From assembly GCA_039725955.1 (NCBI GenBank), contig CP091034.1, positions 992,001 to 1,056,000 on the forward strand: a DNA stretch of 64,000 bases, given 5' to 3'. Both the position numbers and the translations under genes were made by a program. The notes beneath the pieces were generated by a model. It was given only the letters and a program-made list of their open reading frames with translations. It searched no databases and was not told the DNA's origin. The DNA comes from Sinorhizobium sp. B11. Its GTDB lineage: Bacteria; Pseudomonadota; Alphaproteobacteria; Rhizobiales; Rhizobiaceae. Position 1 is the stretch's first letter. Every line of letters begins with the position of its first letter. Below, piece by piece: positions 16,984-25,286 of this stretch.

Positions 16984-17117
16984 GAGAGCGCCTCCTCCAG
17001 ACCCTGCCTTCAAACTCGTGAAGGCAGGCTCCGGTTCCGGCGCATGGCAAAGGACCTGTCCAACCCGCTGCTTTTGCCTTCAGCGGAAAGGTCTTTTCGT
17101 GACCAAGGAAGCCTCGA

Positions 17118-18671
17118 TCACTCTGCCGGCGGCGTGCGCAGATTGGTTTCGATGGCGGCAAGCTCGTCATTGACCGAGCCGGCAACCGCGCCGGTGCCGC
17201 GCAGCGATTTGTTGGAAATGTCGATCATCGGCGCGAAGGTGGCGGCCGGCATGCGGACATCTTCCTTCAGGGGCTCTTCGACGGGCAGGGCGTCTGCGAG
17301 GCTCGGACGATCGCCGCGGGCCACTTCGAGCTGGCCGCTGAGGATCGCGCGTTCGGCGCGGAGCTGGCGGATTTCCGACTTGGCGATTTCGAGGCTCGTC
17401 CGCAGCTGGCCGATTTCGTAGCGGTCGGTGTCGAGGCGCGTATCGAGATCGTGCTTGAAGGCTTCGATTTCGCGGTCGCGCTTGCTGCGCTGGCTTTCAG
17501 CCTCACGCAGCTTCATGACGAGATCGTTGCTGTGGGCGGCGAGTTCGCGGCGGGCAGCTTCGCTTTCTGTGCCGTTGAGGCGAACGCGGTTGAGCTCGTC
17601 AGTCATCCGCTCAAGGCGCGCCAGCGCGGTGGCGAGTTCGCCCTTCGTGCGCTTCAGTTCCGCGCGGGTCGACTGCAGTTCCTCGTCCGTCATCTTGTTA
17701 CGGCTGTTGGCCGTCGACAGCAGCTTCTCGACGAGTTCGGACTTCGAACCGATCGCTTCGTGCTTGGTGCGCAGGTTGGCGATTTCGAGCGTCGAGGAGG
17801 TTTCCAGCGTCTCGAACTCGGCTTCCAGGCGGCGATGACGCTCCTCGGAAGCGGCCAGATCCTGCTTCAGGTTGGCGACGGAGGACTGCAGGCCGCGCGT
17901 CAGCGCCTCATGCTCAGAAAGGTTGCTCTTGAGGTGGGTGCGTTCCTCATTGAGGCGGGCGATTTCGCGCAGCTGGATGCTGTTTTCGCGGCGCGAGCTT
18001 TCGGTGAGCAGCTGATGCGCCGTGGTTTCCAGCTCCAGCTTCTCGCGGGTACTCGCCAGTTCGCGGCTGCGCGCATCATGATCCTGCTGCGTACGACGAA
18101 GCTGCGAGGAAACGTCGTCGAACTGAAGCGCCCGGTCGCGGATCTCGCGTTCGGCGTCGATCAACCGCGCTTCGACGACGGTGAATTCTTCCCGTGTCAG
18201 CTCATGCACGCCCTGCAGCTTCACCAGCTCTTCGCGGTAGGTGCCGGCTTCGACGCGAAGCTGGCTGCCGTCGAGCTTCAGCTCCTTGTTGTCGGCGGTC
18301 AGGCGCTGGTTTTCCTGATCGGACTTGCGCCGCGCATTGCTCTCATAGTCGAGCAGCGAACTCAAACGCGAACATTCGGCCCTCAGCGCGCCCGTTTCGC
18401 TGAGCGAGTGGCTATGCGCGCCGAGCAGCGAGGAAACCCGCTCCTGCAGCGACGTCAGGCTGACGAGCAGCTCTTCGGAGGATTGCTTGTTCTCCTCGAT
18501 TGCCGTGCCGAAAGCCTGGAAATCGTCGACTTCCGAAACGTTGTACTGCACTGGCGGCCTCTCCACGAGGCCCGTCTGTTCGGTGATGGAAAATGTCTGG
18601 CGATGGCTCGATACTCTCGAACCCGGCTTGACCGGTTCTTCATTACGACGAAAAAAGCTCATGACCATCAT
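17118..18671 (-). CDS. long coiled-coil protein of unknown function
   Basis: About 517 residues, with no membrane span or signal peptide. After a short basic lead (SFFRRNEEPVKPGSR) and a region to about residue 85, almost the whole of residues 85-445 is heptad-like and very rich in Glu, Arg, Leu, Lys and Gln, as in SMC-like or cytoskeletal scaffold proteins. No ATP-binding or catalytic motif is present. The C-terminal 60 residues are less charged. I do not recognise a named family; it looks like a conserved rhizobial hypothetical protein, possibly structural. Three in-frame ATGs at 18671, 18668 and 18662 are equally plausible because no strong ribosome binding site is visible. Confidence 0.75.
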   Translation of the reverse strand: MMVMSFFRRNEEPVKPGSRVSSHRQTFSITEQTGLVERPPVQYNVSEVDDFQAFGTAIEENKQSSEELLVSLTSLQERVSSLLGAHSHSLSETGALRAECSRLSSLLDYESNARRKSDQENQRLTADNKELKLDGSQLRVEAGTYREELVKLQGVHELTREEFTVVEARLIDAEREIRDRALQFDDVSSQLRRTQQDHDARSRELASTREKLELETTAHQLLTESSRRENSIQLREIARLNEERTHLKSNLSEHEALTRGLQSSVANLKQDLAASEERHRRLEAEFETLETSSTLEIANLRTKHEAIGSKSELVEKLLSTANSRNKMTDEELQSTRAELKRTKGELATALARLERMTDELNRVRLNGTESEAARRELAAHSNDLVMKLREAESQRSKRDREIEAFKHDLDTRLDTDRYEIGQLRTSLEIAKSEIRQLRAERAILSGQLEVARGDRPSLADALPVEEPLKEDVRMPAATFAPMIDISNKSLRGTGAVAGSVNDELAAIETNLRTPPAE

Positions 18672-19156
18672 ACGCCCCGAAGTTGATGTCAGAAGTCCCT
18701 GAAATGATTTATGCAATGCTAATTAAGCAGATCCTATCAAAGGTTGTGCTAACCCTCTTTGATAGCCCTAGATTGCATCTAAGACGCGCGGTTCACCGTC
18801 TGTCAAAAGCGCCCACGAGAAATTAACAGTTTTTTATTGAAATATCGGCGGCGTCCCCTAAGCGCGGCTGCGGGACGCGAGCGTGCCTCATTTTCGGGTG
18901 CGACGTGACCGCCAGCGAGGAGAGGGATCTATTCCTGTGCGCGGCAGTCTTGGTCTTTTTCGTCGCGCTGCCTGTGCATCCTTGAAAGCGCGGCATCCAC
19001 TGTGATTTATGCGTGTTAGGAGAGCCCGTCACGAGAGGCAATTTTTCCTCGAAGCTGTTGTTTTTTGATAATTCGCCGGTTGCCTCTCAATGCTTCCCCT
19101 CCTATGTTCCGCCTCACCTGCCGATGACGCAATCTATTGCCAAGAGGAGATCTGAT
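18672..19156. other. 485-bp intergenic region between the coiled-coil gene and sodB
   Basis: The first 170 bases are A/T-rich against the window average and hold a 9-bp inverted repeat (listed separately). The rest shows no convincing coding frame on either strand. It must contain the divergent promoters of the coiled-coil gene and sodB. I cannot place them or any iron- or manganese-responsive site with confidence. Confidence 0.6.
18734..18765. repeat. 9-bp inverted repeat in the coiled-coil/sodB gap
   Basis: CTATCAAAG at 18734-18742 and CTTTGATAG at 18757-18765 are perfect inverted copies separated by 14 bp. It lies 63-94 bp upstream of the coiled-coil start. It could be a protein-binding site or an RNA hairpin in a leader. 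Confidence 0.4.
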
Positions 19157-19759
19157 ATGGCTTTCGAATTGCCTGAACTTCCCTATGACTACGAAGCCCT
19201 TGCTCCCTTCATGTCGAAGGAGACGCTGGAGTTCCACCACGACAAGCACCACAAGGCTTACGTCGACAACGGCAACAAGCTTGCAGCGGAAGCCGGCATG
19301 GCCGATCTCTCCCTGGAAGACGTCGTCAAGAAGTCCTTCGGCACCAACGCTGGCCTCTTCAACAATGCTGCCCAGCACTACAACCACATCCATTTCTGGA
19401 AGTGGATGAAGAAGGGCGGCGGCGGCAACAAGCTGCCGGGCAAGCTCGAAGCTGCCTTCACCTCCGACCTCGGCGGCTATGACAAGTTCAAGGCGGATTT
19501 CGCCAATGCCGGCGCCACCCAGTTCGGCTCGGGCTGGGCCTGGGTTTCCGTCAAGAACGGCAAGCTCGAAATCTCCAAGACCCCGAACGGCGAAAACCCG
19601 CTCGTTCACGGCGCCACCCCGATCCTCGGCGTCGACGTCTGGGAACATTCCTATTACATCGACTACCGCAACGCTCGTCCGAAGTACCTCGAAGCCTTCG
19701 TCGACAGCCTGATCAACTGGGACTACGTCCTGGAACGCTACGAAGCAGCAACGAAGTAA
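19157..19759 (+). CDS. sodB: superoxide dismutase (Fe/Mn family)
   Basis: This 200-residue enzyme dismutates superoxide to peroxide and oxygen in the cytoplasm. Metal ligands by family alignment are H27 (LEFHHDKHH), H77 (AQHYNHIHFW), D160 and H164 (GVDVWEHSYY). The outer-sphere glutamine at Q73, in the NNAAQ segment, is the position typical of iron enzymes. Rhizobial members can be cambialistic, so the metal in vivo is open. The ATG at 19157 has AAGAGGAGA upstream, whereas a longer in-frame form would lack family similarity. A strong terminator follows, so it is monocistronic. Confidence 0.95.
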   Translation: MAFELPELPYDYEALAPFMSKETLEFHHDKHHKAYVDNGNKLAAEAGMADLSLEDVVKKSFGTNAGLFNNAAQHYNHIHFWKWMKKGGGGNKLPGKLEAAFTSDLGGYDKFKADFANAGATQFGSGWAWVSVKNGKLEISKTPNGENPLVHGATPILGVDVWEHSYYIDYRNARPKYLEAFVDSLINWDYVLERYEAATK

Positions 19760-19784
19760 GCGCATCCGAGCATCCGCTTTTCAG

Positions 19785-19820
19785 CACCCGGCGCCGCAAG
19801 CGCCGGGTGTTTTCGTTTCT
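19785..19820 (+). terminator. rho-independent terminator of sodB
   Basis: A perfect 9-bp GC-rich stem (CACCCGGCG with CGCCGGGTG, loop of 7) is followed at once by TTTTCGTTTCT. It ends the sodB transcript before the arsR promoter. Confidence 0.9.
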
Positions 19821-19857
19821 GCTTCGGTTGACCTGCAATTTGTCAAACAAAGATGGC

Positions 19858-19915
19858 TTGACTAACTCATACCCGGTTGGCTATAAATCGATCCATAGCC
19901 AACCGGGTATGAGTT
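19858..19915 (+). promoter_or_regulatory. arsR promoter with embedded perfect 21-bp inverted repeat
   Basis: A -35-like TTGACT (19858-19863) and a -10-like TATAAA (19882-19887) are 18 bp apart. A perfect inverted repeat with 21-bp arms (19864-19884 and 19895-19915) fills the spacer, covers the -10 region and ends three bases before the arsR ATG. A repressor bound here would block RNA polymerase, so this is very likely the ArsR operator. Confidence 0.8.
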
Positions 19916-19918
19916 TAA

Positions 19919-20242
19919 ATGTCGAATGTTCAAGATGCGCTGTTCAGGGCGCTTTCCGATCCGACCCGTCGGGGCATCTTCGAGCGCCTGTGCCGTGAAG
20001 GTGAGAAGACGGTTGGCGCTCTGACGGCCCACGCCGGTGTGTCTCAGCCGGTTGTTTCCAAACATCTCGCGGTACTCAAAACCGCCGGCCTGGTGCGCGA
20101 CCGCCATGAGGGTCGTCAGACGCACTACAGCGCCGAAATCCGCGCACTTGCTCCGCTCGCCGACTGGACGACCGAGATGGCCGGCTTCTGGGAAAGCCGG
20201 TTCGACGCCCTGGAAGATTTACTCAAAAGGATGGACCAATGA
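19919..20242 (+). CDS. ArsR-family repressor of the SRPBCC-associated type
   Basis: A 107-residue winged helix-turn-helix protein of the ArsR/SmtB fold (ALFRALSDPTRRGIFERL lead; recognition region HAGVSQPVVSKHLAVLKTAGLV at about 39-60, here split by the turn). It lacks the Cys or His clusters used by metal-sensing ArsR proteins. It is translationally coupled to an AHSA1/SRPBCC gene, a common pairing in which the regulator represses its own operon. It probably binds the perfect inverted repeat in its promoter. There is no recognisable ribosome binding site, because the operator arm ends three bases before the ATG. Confidence 0.9.
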   Translation: MSNVQDALFRALSDPTRRGIFERLCREGEKTVGALTAHAGVSQPVVSKHLAVLKTAGLVRDRHEGRQTHYSAEIRALAPLADWTTEMAGFWESRFDALEDLLKRMDQ

Positions 20243-20649
20243 CCGACACCGCAACTGAACTCCGCTCCGTCGTCGTCGAACGGGAGATCGCGTTCCCGCC
20301 GGAAAAAATCTGGCGTGCGCTCACCCAGCCGCATCTGATCCAGGAATGGCTGATGAAGAACGACTTCAAGCCCGTTCCGGACCATCGTTTCAAGCTCACC
20401 GCCGAGTGGGGCTCCGTCGACTGCCGGGTGCTGGAAATCGAGCCGAACAGGACGCTTGCCTATACCTGGGATGCCTATGGCCTTGAAAGTACCGTCACCT
20501 GGACCCTGACACCGATCGGCTCGGGCACGCACCTGCGCATGGAACAAGCCGGCTTCCGCCCGGATCAGGAGCAGGCCTACCAAGGCGCCAGGTTCGGCTG
20601 GCAGCGCTTCTTCGAAAATCTGGAACAGGTCCTGGCGCGCCCCGACTGA
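20239..20649 (+). CDS. SRPBCC/AHSA1-domain protein
   Basis: A 136-residue START-like domain of the AHSA1 (activator of Hsp90 ATPase C-terminal) type. The pattern REIAFPPEKIWRALTQPHLIQEWLM leads, followed by strands through WGSVDCRVLEIEPN, LAYTW and the C-terminal helix with GWQRFFENLEQVL. Bacterial members bind small lipophilic ligands, and their biochemical roles are mostly unknown. Its ATG overlaps the arsR stop by four bases (ATGA), so the two are co-translated. It may sense, bind or modify the ligand that matters to the operon. Confidence 0.9.
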   Translation: MTDTATELRSVVVEREIAFPPEKIWRALTQPHLIQEWLMKNDFKPVPDHRFKLTAEWGSVDCRVLEIEPNRTLAYTWDAYGLESTVTWTLTPIGSGTHLRMEQAGFRPDQEQAYQGARFGWQRFFENLEQVLARPD

Positions 20650-20689
20650 TGCAGGACGCGCGGCGTCTGATTTTTGAGGAGGAAGAACA

Positions 20690-20911
20690 ATGAACTGGAA
20701 TAAATCTGTCCGCCAGCTCCACCGTTGGCTGTCGATCATCTTCACGGTGACCGTCATAGCCAATTTCGCCACCATGGCACTCGGCACCCCGCCGGCATGG
20801 GTGGTCTACTCGCCGCTGCCGCCGCTTTTCCTGCTTTTATTCAGCGGTCTCTACATGTTCGCATTGCCCTATTTCACGGGCAGGCGTGAGCCGGCATCAG
20901 CGGCAAGCTGA
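20690..20911 (+). CDS. small two-helix membrane protein
   Basis: A 73-residue protein with two hydrophobic helices (about residues 14-33 and 41-62) and a short basic C-terminal tail. It follows the SRPBCC gene by 40 bp with AGGAGGAAGAAC as a strong ribosome binding site, so it is the third gene of the ArsR operon. The NWNKSVRQLHRWLS lead is amphipathic. I do not recognise a named family. Its constant neighbours suggest a membrane partner or transporter accessory for the SRPBCC protein, but that is inference. Confidence 0.75.
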   Translation: MNWNKSVRQLHRWLSIIFTVTVIANFATMALGTPPAWVVYSPLPPLFLLLFSGLYMFALPYFTGRREPASAAS

Positions 20912-20995
20912 GGCATCGCAAGAGCTACTCACTGAAATGCCGCGACTGGCAGCGCCGTCACATCGCTGTCATTCGCGGCCTCTACATCACGCCGC

Positions 20996-21841
20996 ATGTC
21001 ATCAGCCGATCTTCCCCTTTTCCGCTTCGGCATCATCGCCGATCCGCAGTATGCCGCCATCGAACCGCAGGCCGAGATGGGGCGCTATTACGCCAACAGC
21101 CTGGCCAAGGTCGGTGCTGCCATCGAGACTTTCAACGGCGAGGAGCTGAGCTTCGTCATGACGCTCGGCGATATCATCGACCGCGATTTCAATAGCTTCG
21201 ACGATATCCTGCCGGCCTATGAAAAGCTGCGCCATGAGGCGCACTTCCTGCTCGGCAATCACGATTTCGGCGTTGCTCCCGAATACCTGGAAAAGGTTGT
21301 TGAACGCGTCGGCATGCCGGCACCCTATTACAGCTTCAAGCGCCACGACTACCGTTTCATCGTATTGAACGGCAATGAGGTCAGCACTTTCGCGACGCCG
21401 GAAGGCCATCCCTTGAACAGGCTCGGTCACGACCGCCTGGCAGCTCTATCGGCAGCAGGTGCCGACAACGCGCATGCGTGGAACGCATCGCTGAGCGACG
21501 AACAATTTGCCTGGCTGGCGAGCGAGATCGAACAGGCGAAGGCCGCAGGCGAGAAGGTGATCGTCATGAATCACTTCCCCGTCTATCCACCCTGCGAACA
21601 CGACATGTGGGACCGCGAGCGGATTGTCGAACTGCTGGCTTCGCAGACAAGCGTCGTCGCCTATCTCAACGGCCACAACCATGTCGGCAATTACGGCAAG
21701 GTGGCCGGCTGCCACTTCGTCAATTTCAAGGGCGTGGTCGATACCGAGAGCGAAAACACCTTCGCGATCGTCGATGTCTATCCGGACCGGATGGAAATCC
21801 GTGGTTTCGGCCGCGAGGATAGCCGCACGCTACCCTACTAG
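20996..21841 (+). CDS. metallophosphoesterase, ADP-ribose/CDP-alcohol diphosphatase-like
   Basis: A 281-residue calcineurin-like phosphoesterase. Metal-site motifs appear in order: FGIIADPQYA (D-x-[QH]), TLGDIIDRD (GDxxD), LLGNHDFG (GNHD), VIVMNHFPVYP and YLNGHNHVGNYG (GHxH). The Q in place of H in the first motif, and the spacing, resemble manganese-dependent ADP-ribose/CDP-alcohol diphosphatases, which hydrolyse nucleoside diphosphate-X compounds. The start lacks a strong ribosome binding site, and an 84-bp gap separates it from the ArsR operon, so it may be its distal gene. Its stop interlocks with the convergent AraC gene at CTAG. Confidence 0.8.
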   Translation: MSSADLPLFRFGIIADPQYAAIEPQAEMGRYYANSLAKVGAAIETFNGEELSFVMTLGDIIDRDFNSFDDILPAYEKLRHEAHFLLGNHDFGVAPEYLEKVVERVGMPAPYYSFKRHDYRFIVLNGNEVSTFATPEGHPLNRLGHDRLAALSAAGADNAHAWNASLSDEQFAWLASEIEQAKAAGEKVIVMNHFPVYPPCEHDMWDRERIVELLASQTSVVAYLNGHNHVGNYGKVAGCHFVNFKGVVDTESENTFAIVDVYPDRMEIRGFGREDSRTLPY

Positions 21842-22755
21842 GCGGCTCCCGCCACATCAGGTACAGGCTGTGCCCGGTGCTCCAGCGCATCTTTCTTCGG
21901 CGGTGTGCCGAACATGCGCGCATATTCGCGGCTGAATTGCGAGGCGCTTTCATAGCCCACCTGATAGGCGGCATTGGCGGCATTGATGCCGTCGGCCACC
22001 ATCAGCCGCCGCGCTTCGAGAAGCCGGAGCTGCTTCTGATATTGCAGCGGGCTCATCGAGGTCAGCATCTTGAAATGCTGGTGGAAGGAGGAGGCGCTCA
22101 TTCGCGCTGCCGCCGCAAGCTGCTCCACGCGCAGGGGCACCGTGAAATTATCGCGCAAGATATGGATGGCATCGGCCACGCGCCGCGTCTGGCTGCCGGG
22201 CAGAGCCAGCTTGCTGACCTCGCTGCCGTTTTCGCCCGAGAGCAGCCAGAAGCTGATTTCACGCAGGATCGACTGTCGCAGGATCGGGATAGATTTCGGC
22301 GTGCCGAGCATGCGCATCAGCCGCAGGATGCAGTCCTGCAGTTCCGCTCCGAAATTCTGGACGAAAACGCCCGGACCGCCGTCTCCCGATGGCTTCGGCG
22401 GAGCTTCCATCGCCTCCAGAACCTCGCGTAGAATGGTGACGTCGAGCTCCAGCGTCAGCGCGATCATCGGCCGCTCCGGGCTTGCCTCGATCACTTGGCC
22501 GAAGGCCGGCATCTCGACACTGATGACAAGCGACTGCATGGCACTGTAAGTGAAAAGCCGCTCTCCGAACATGATCTGCTTGGCGCCATCGACGATGATG
22601 CAAAGCGCCGGCTTGTAGATCGCCGGCTTCGGCATGGTGAGCGTGGAAGAGCGCATCAGGTAGAAGCCGGGCAGGGCGGTCGCATAGAGCCCGTCGCCGC
22701 CGCCATGGCTGTCCATATACTGGGTGAGCGCTGTCTTGATCTGGTCAGACATCAT
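21838..22755 (-). CDS. AraC-family regulator with AraC_N sensor domain
   Basis: A 305-residue regulator. The N-terminal cupin-like AraC_N domain (about 20-180) carries the phrase KPALCIIVDGAKQIMFGERLF typical of the YqhC-like group. The C-terminal pair of helix-turn-helix motifs is seen in AAAARMSASSFHQHFKMLT and AAYQVGYESASQFSREYARM. Such regulators often activate aldehyde or alcohol reductases. It is divergent from a short-chain dehydrogenase gene across 165 bp, its probable target. Two adjacent ATGs (22755, 22752) follow GGAG, and either can be the start. Confidence 0.85.
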   Translation of the reverse strand: MMSDQIKTALTQYMDSHGGGDGLYATALPGFYLMRSSTLTMPKPAIYKPALCIIVDGAKQIMFGERLFTYSAMQSLVISVEMPAFGQVIEASPERPMIALTLELDVTILREVLEAMEAPPKPSGDGGPGVFVQNFGAELQDCILRLMRMLGTPKSIPILRQSILREISFWLLSGENGSEVSKLALPGSQTRRVADAIHILRDNFTVPLRVEQLAAAARMSASSFHQHFKMLTSMSPLQYQKQLRLLEARRLMVADGINAANAAYQVGYESASQFSREYARMFGTPPKKDALEHRAQPVPDVAGAA

Positions 22756-22920
22756 TCGTCTCCGGTGGCGGTCTCTGTCGCGCCTTTGCCCGCCATCTTA
22801 CTCTACGAACGGAAGGCGACAACCTGTCTGGAGGAATAGGCAAGAAGTTCGACGCTTTCGGCATTCGGGAAAAGCGGTGCCGGACCTAGATTCTGGTCAT
22901 CCGAACAAGGAGCAATTGAG

Positions 22921-23691
22921 ATGACCGATCCGAATGCAAATGCCAAAATCGCAATCCTCACCGGCGGCAGCCGCGGTCTCGGCCGCAACACCGTCATCAG
23001 CCTCGCGCGCGATGGCGTCGACGTAATCTTTACCTATAATTCCAACCGCGAGGAGGCCGATAAGGTCGTCGCCGAGGTGGAGGCGCTTGGCCGCAGGGCC
23101 GCCGCCCTGCAGCTCGATACCGGCAATGTCGCCGCCTTCGATGCTTTCGTTGACAATGTCCGCTCGGTCCTGAAGGGCTGGGGTCGTGAGCGTTTCAATT
23201 TTCTCGTCAACAATGCCGGCACCAGCTACCACGCCTCGATAGCGGAGACGACCGAGGAGGAAATGGACAAGCTCTACAACATCCATTTCAAGGGCGTCTT
23301 CTTCCTGACGCAGAAGCTGCTGCCTGTCATTGCCGATGGCGGCCGTATCGTCAATCTCTCCAGCGGCCTTGCCCGCGTCGCCGTCCCGGGCTCCTCGGCC
23401 TACGGTTCGCTGAAGGGCGCCGTCGAGGTGCTGACGCGCTACATGGCCAATGAGCTCGGTGCCCGCGGCATTGCTGTCAACACGGTCGCGCCGGGCGCAA
23501 TTGCCACCGATTTCAGTGGCGGTATGGTGCGCGACAATCCGGAAATCAACCGCAGGGTTGCTTCGATGACGGCGCTTGGCCGTGCCGGCGTACCTGACGA
23601 TATCGGCCCGATGATCGCCTCGCTGCTGACGGAGGCAAACCGCTGGGTCAACGCCCAGCGCATCGAGGTTTCCGGCGGCATGGCGCTCTAA
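22921..23691 (+). CDS. SDR-family oxidoreductase
   Basis: A 256-residue classical short-chain dehydrogenase/reductase. The cofactor loop is TGGSRGLGRN (TGxxxGxG), NNAG is at about 98-101, the catalytic Ser lies in VNLSSGLA, and the catalytic pair is in SAYGSLK. It ends with the usual ALGRAGVPDDIG and VSGGMAL segments. RxxN-type contacts after the first strand suggest NADP preference. The substrate is unknown. It is divergent from the AraC regulator, which probably controls it. The stop interlocks with the convergent WYL gene. Confidence 0.9.
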   Translation: MTDPNANAKIAILTGGSRGLGRNTVISLARDGVDVIFTYNSNREEADKVVAEVEALGRRAAALQLDTGNVAAFDAFVDNVRSVLKGWGRERFNFLVNNAGTSYHASIAETTEEEMDKLYNIHFKGVFFLTQKLLPVIADGGRIVNLSSGLARVAVPGSSAYGSLKGAVEVLTRYMANELGARGIAVNTVAPGAIATDFSGGMVRDNPEINRRVASMTALGRAGVPDDIGPMIASLLTEANRWVNAQRIEVSGGMAL

Positions 23692-24389
23692 GCGTTGGCC
23701 ACTAGCGGCTTTTCCGTCCAGCTCTCGGTCCAGAGCGTGCGCAAGCCGTCGCCTTCCCCCTTGAAAAAGACGTCCGCCTCAGCGCAAGCCTCCACGCGGT
23801 CGCTGCGGAAATTGCGGATCGCCTGCCTGAGTTCACACCAGGCGACGATATTGGCGGTCTGGGAATAATAGATCAGTGCGATCGGGCGGATCATCCGCTC
23901 GGTCGCACGTCCCATTTCATCGCGATAGGAGAGGGTGAGCTTGCGCTCGTCGCGGATCGCTCCGCGCACGATGGCGAGGTCCAAACCGGCAGGCGCCGGC
24001 GCGACCGTACCCCAGGCATAGAGCGCCTTGTTTTCCATCGCCTGTCGCAGCGGCGGCGGCACTGCGCCGACAAGCTTCTGGTTGACCCGCCGTGCGGCGA
24101 GCTTCAGCCCTTCGTCGCCCGTGCGCTCCAGGAGCGCCAGCGACAGCACGATCGCTTCCGTCTCCTCGATCGAAAACATCAGGGGAGGCAGGTCGAAGCC
24201 CGGCCGCATGATATAGCCGATGCCGCGCCCGCCTTCGATCGGCACCCGCATCGCCTGCAGTGCGGCGATATCGCGATAGATCGAGCGAACCGTCACTTCA
24301 AGCCTCTCGGCCATGACGGCCGCAGTCATCGGCTTCTTCGCCAGCCGCAATATCTGGATGATCTCGAAAAGCCTGGAGGCCTTGCGCAT
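23688..24389 (-). CDS. YafY-type regulator (HTH_11 plus WYL domain)
   Basis: A 233-residue regulator. The N-terminal winged helix lies at residues 1-60 (RKASRLFEIIQILRLAKKPMTAA, then LEVTVRSIYRDIAALQ). The WYL ligand-binding domain spans about 115-205 and includes RKLTLSYRDEMG and ALIYYSQTANIVAWCE. WYL proteins respond to small molecules or nucleic acid fragments. It is divergent from a LysE-family exporter, with a clear palindrome between them, so it likely controls that exporter and itself. The ATG at 24389 is preferred over an upstream TTG that would sit inside the palindrome. Confidence 0.85.
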   Translation of the reverse strand: MRKASRLFEIIQILRLAKKPMTAAVMAERLEVTVRSIYRDIAALQAMRVPIEGGRGIGYIMRPGFDLPPLMFSIEETEAIVLSLALLERTGDEGLKLAARRVNQKLVGAVPPPLRQAMENKALYAWGTVAPAPAGLDLAIVRGAIRDERKLTLSYRDEMGRATERMIRPIALIYYSQTANIVAWCELRQAIRNFRSDRVEACAEADVFFKGEGDGLRTLWTESWTEKPLVANA

Positions 24390-24412
24390 TTGCCGCCCTT
24401 TCGCCAACGCTC

Positions 24413-24430
24413 CTGACAATACACTGTCAG
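24413..24430. promoter_or_regulatory. palindromic operator between the WYL regulator and the LysE gene
   Basis: CTGACA-N6-TGTCAG is a perfect palindrome 24 bp upstream of the regulator start and 87 bp upstream of the exporter start. It is the only clear symmetric site in the gap and the best candidate for the WYL regulator's operator. Confidence 0.6.
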
Positions 24431-24516
24431 TTGGGCTGCCGTATAGAGCTGTCTATCGAATTGAAATTCAAAGCTCTTCCTTAAAAGCGTGATTGAAAGC
24501 GGGACGGACAACTGAC

Positions 24517-25152
24517 ATGGATTATCACCAAAGCCTCTGGCTCTACTTCACCCTTCTCTTCGGCATCATCATCGTGCCCGGCATGGACATGCTCTTCGTG
24601 CTCGCCAATGCCCTGACCGGCGGCACCAGGCGCGGCCTTGCGGCCACCAGCGGCATCATGCTGGGTGGGGCGGTGCACTCGGCCTATGGTGCGGCGGGGG
24701 TGGGCATTCTCGTCGCCATGCTGCCCGGTATCTTCAACCTGCTGCTCTTTGCCGGCGTCGCCTACATGATCTGGATCGGCGTCTCGCTGATGAGAAGTTC
24801 CATCAAGGTCGAGGCAGTCGGCCCGGGCACGGCGCGCTCCACCTGGAAGGCGTTCCGACAGGGGGCGGTTACCTGCCTCGTCAATCCCAAGGCCTACATT
24901 TTCGTACTGGCCGTCTATCCGCAGTTCATAAAGCCGGAATTTGGGCCGATCTGGCTCCAGGGGCTGATCATGGGCATCATGACCGTGCTCACTCAGCTTG
25001 CCGTCTACGGCACCCTGGCCATGACGGCCGGCCGCAGCCGCGACCTCCTGTTGTCGAATCCGAATACGACTGCCGTCATCGGCCGCCTCGCGGGCCTGTT
25101 GCTGGTCGTCATCTCCGCGATCAGTCTATGGCAGGGCTGGAAGACGGCCTGA
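24517..25152 (+). CDS. LysE/RhtB-family exporter
   Basis: A 211-residue inner-membrane protein with about six hydrophobic spans, fitting the LysE/RhtB amino-acid exporter family. The family pattern is visible in FGIIIVPGMDMLFVLANALTG near the start, GIMLGGAVHSAYGAAGVG, and NPKAYIFVLAVYPQF in the middle. It should export an amino acid or related metabolite by proton exchange. The ATG at 24517 gives a normal family N-terminus. The divergent WYL regulator is the probable control. It has no partner gene downstream on the same strand for 134 bp. Confidence 0.85.
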   Translation: MDYHQSLWLYFTLLFGIIIVPGMDMLFVLANALTGGTRRGLAATSGIMLGGAVHSAYGAAGVGILVAMLPGIFNLLLFAGVAYMIWIGVSLMRSSIKVEAVGPGTARSTWKAFRQGAVTCLVNPKAYIFVLAVYPQFIKPEFGPIWLQGLIMGIMTVLTQLAVYGTLAMTAGRSRDLLLSNPNTTAVIGRLAGLLLVVISAISLWQGWKTA

Positions 25153-25286
25153 TTCCGTCTATGTTTATCACGTTGTTTTTATGAGGATCCGGCCAAACGT
25201 GACTATGCGGCCACATGGATTTTGTCATGATCGCGGTGCAGATTGCCCTCGGCCGGCTTCGCCGGCGGAACAATGGAGAGAGAATA

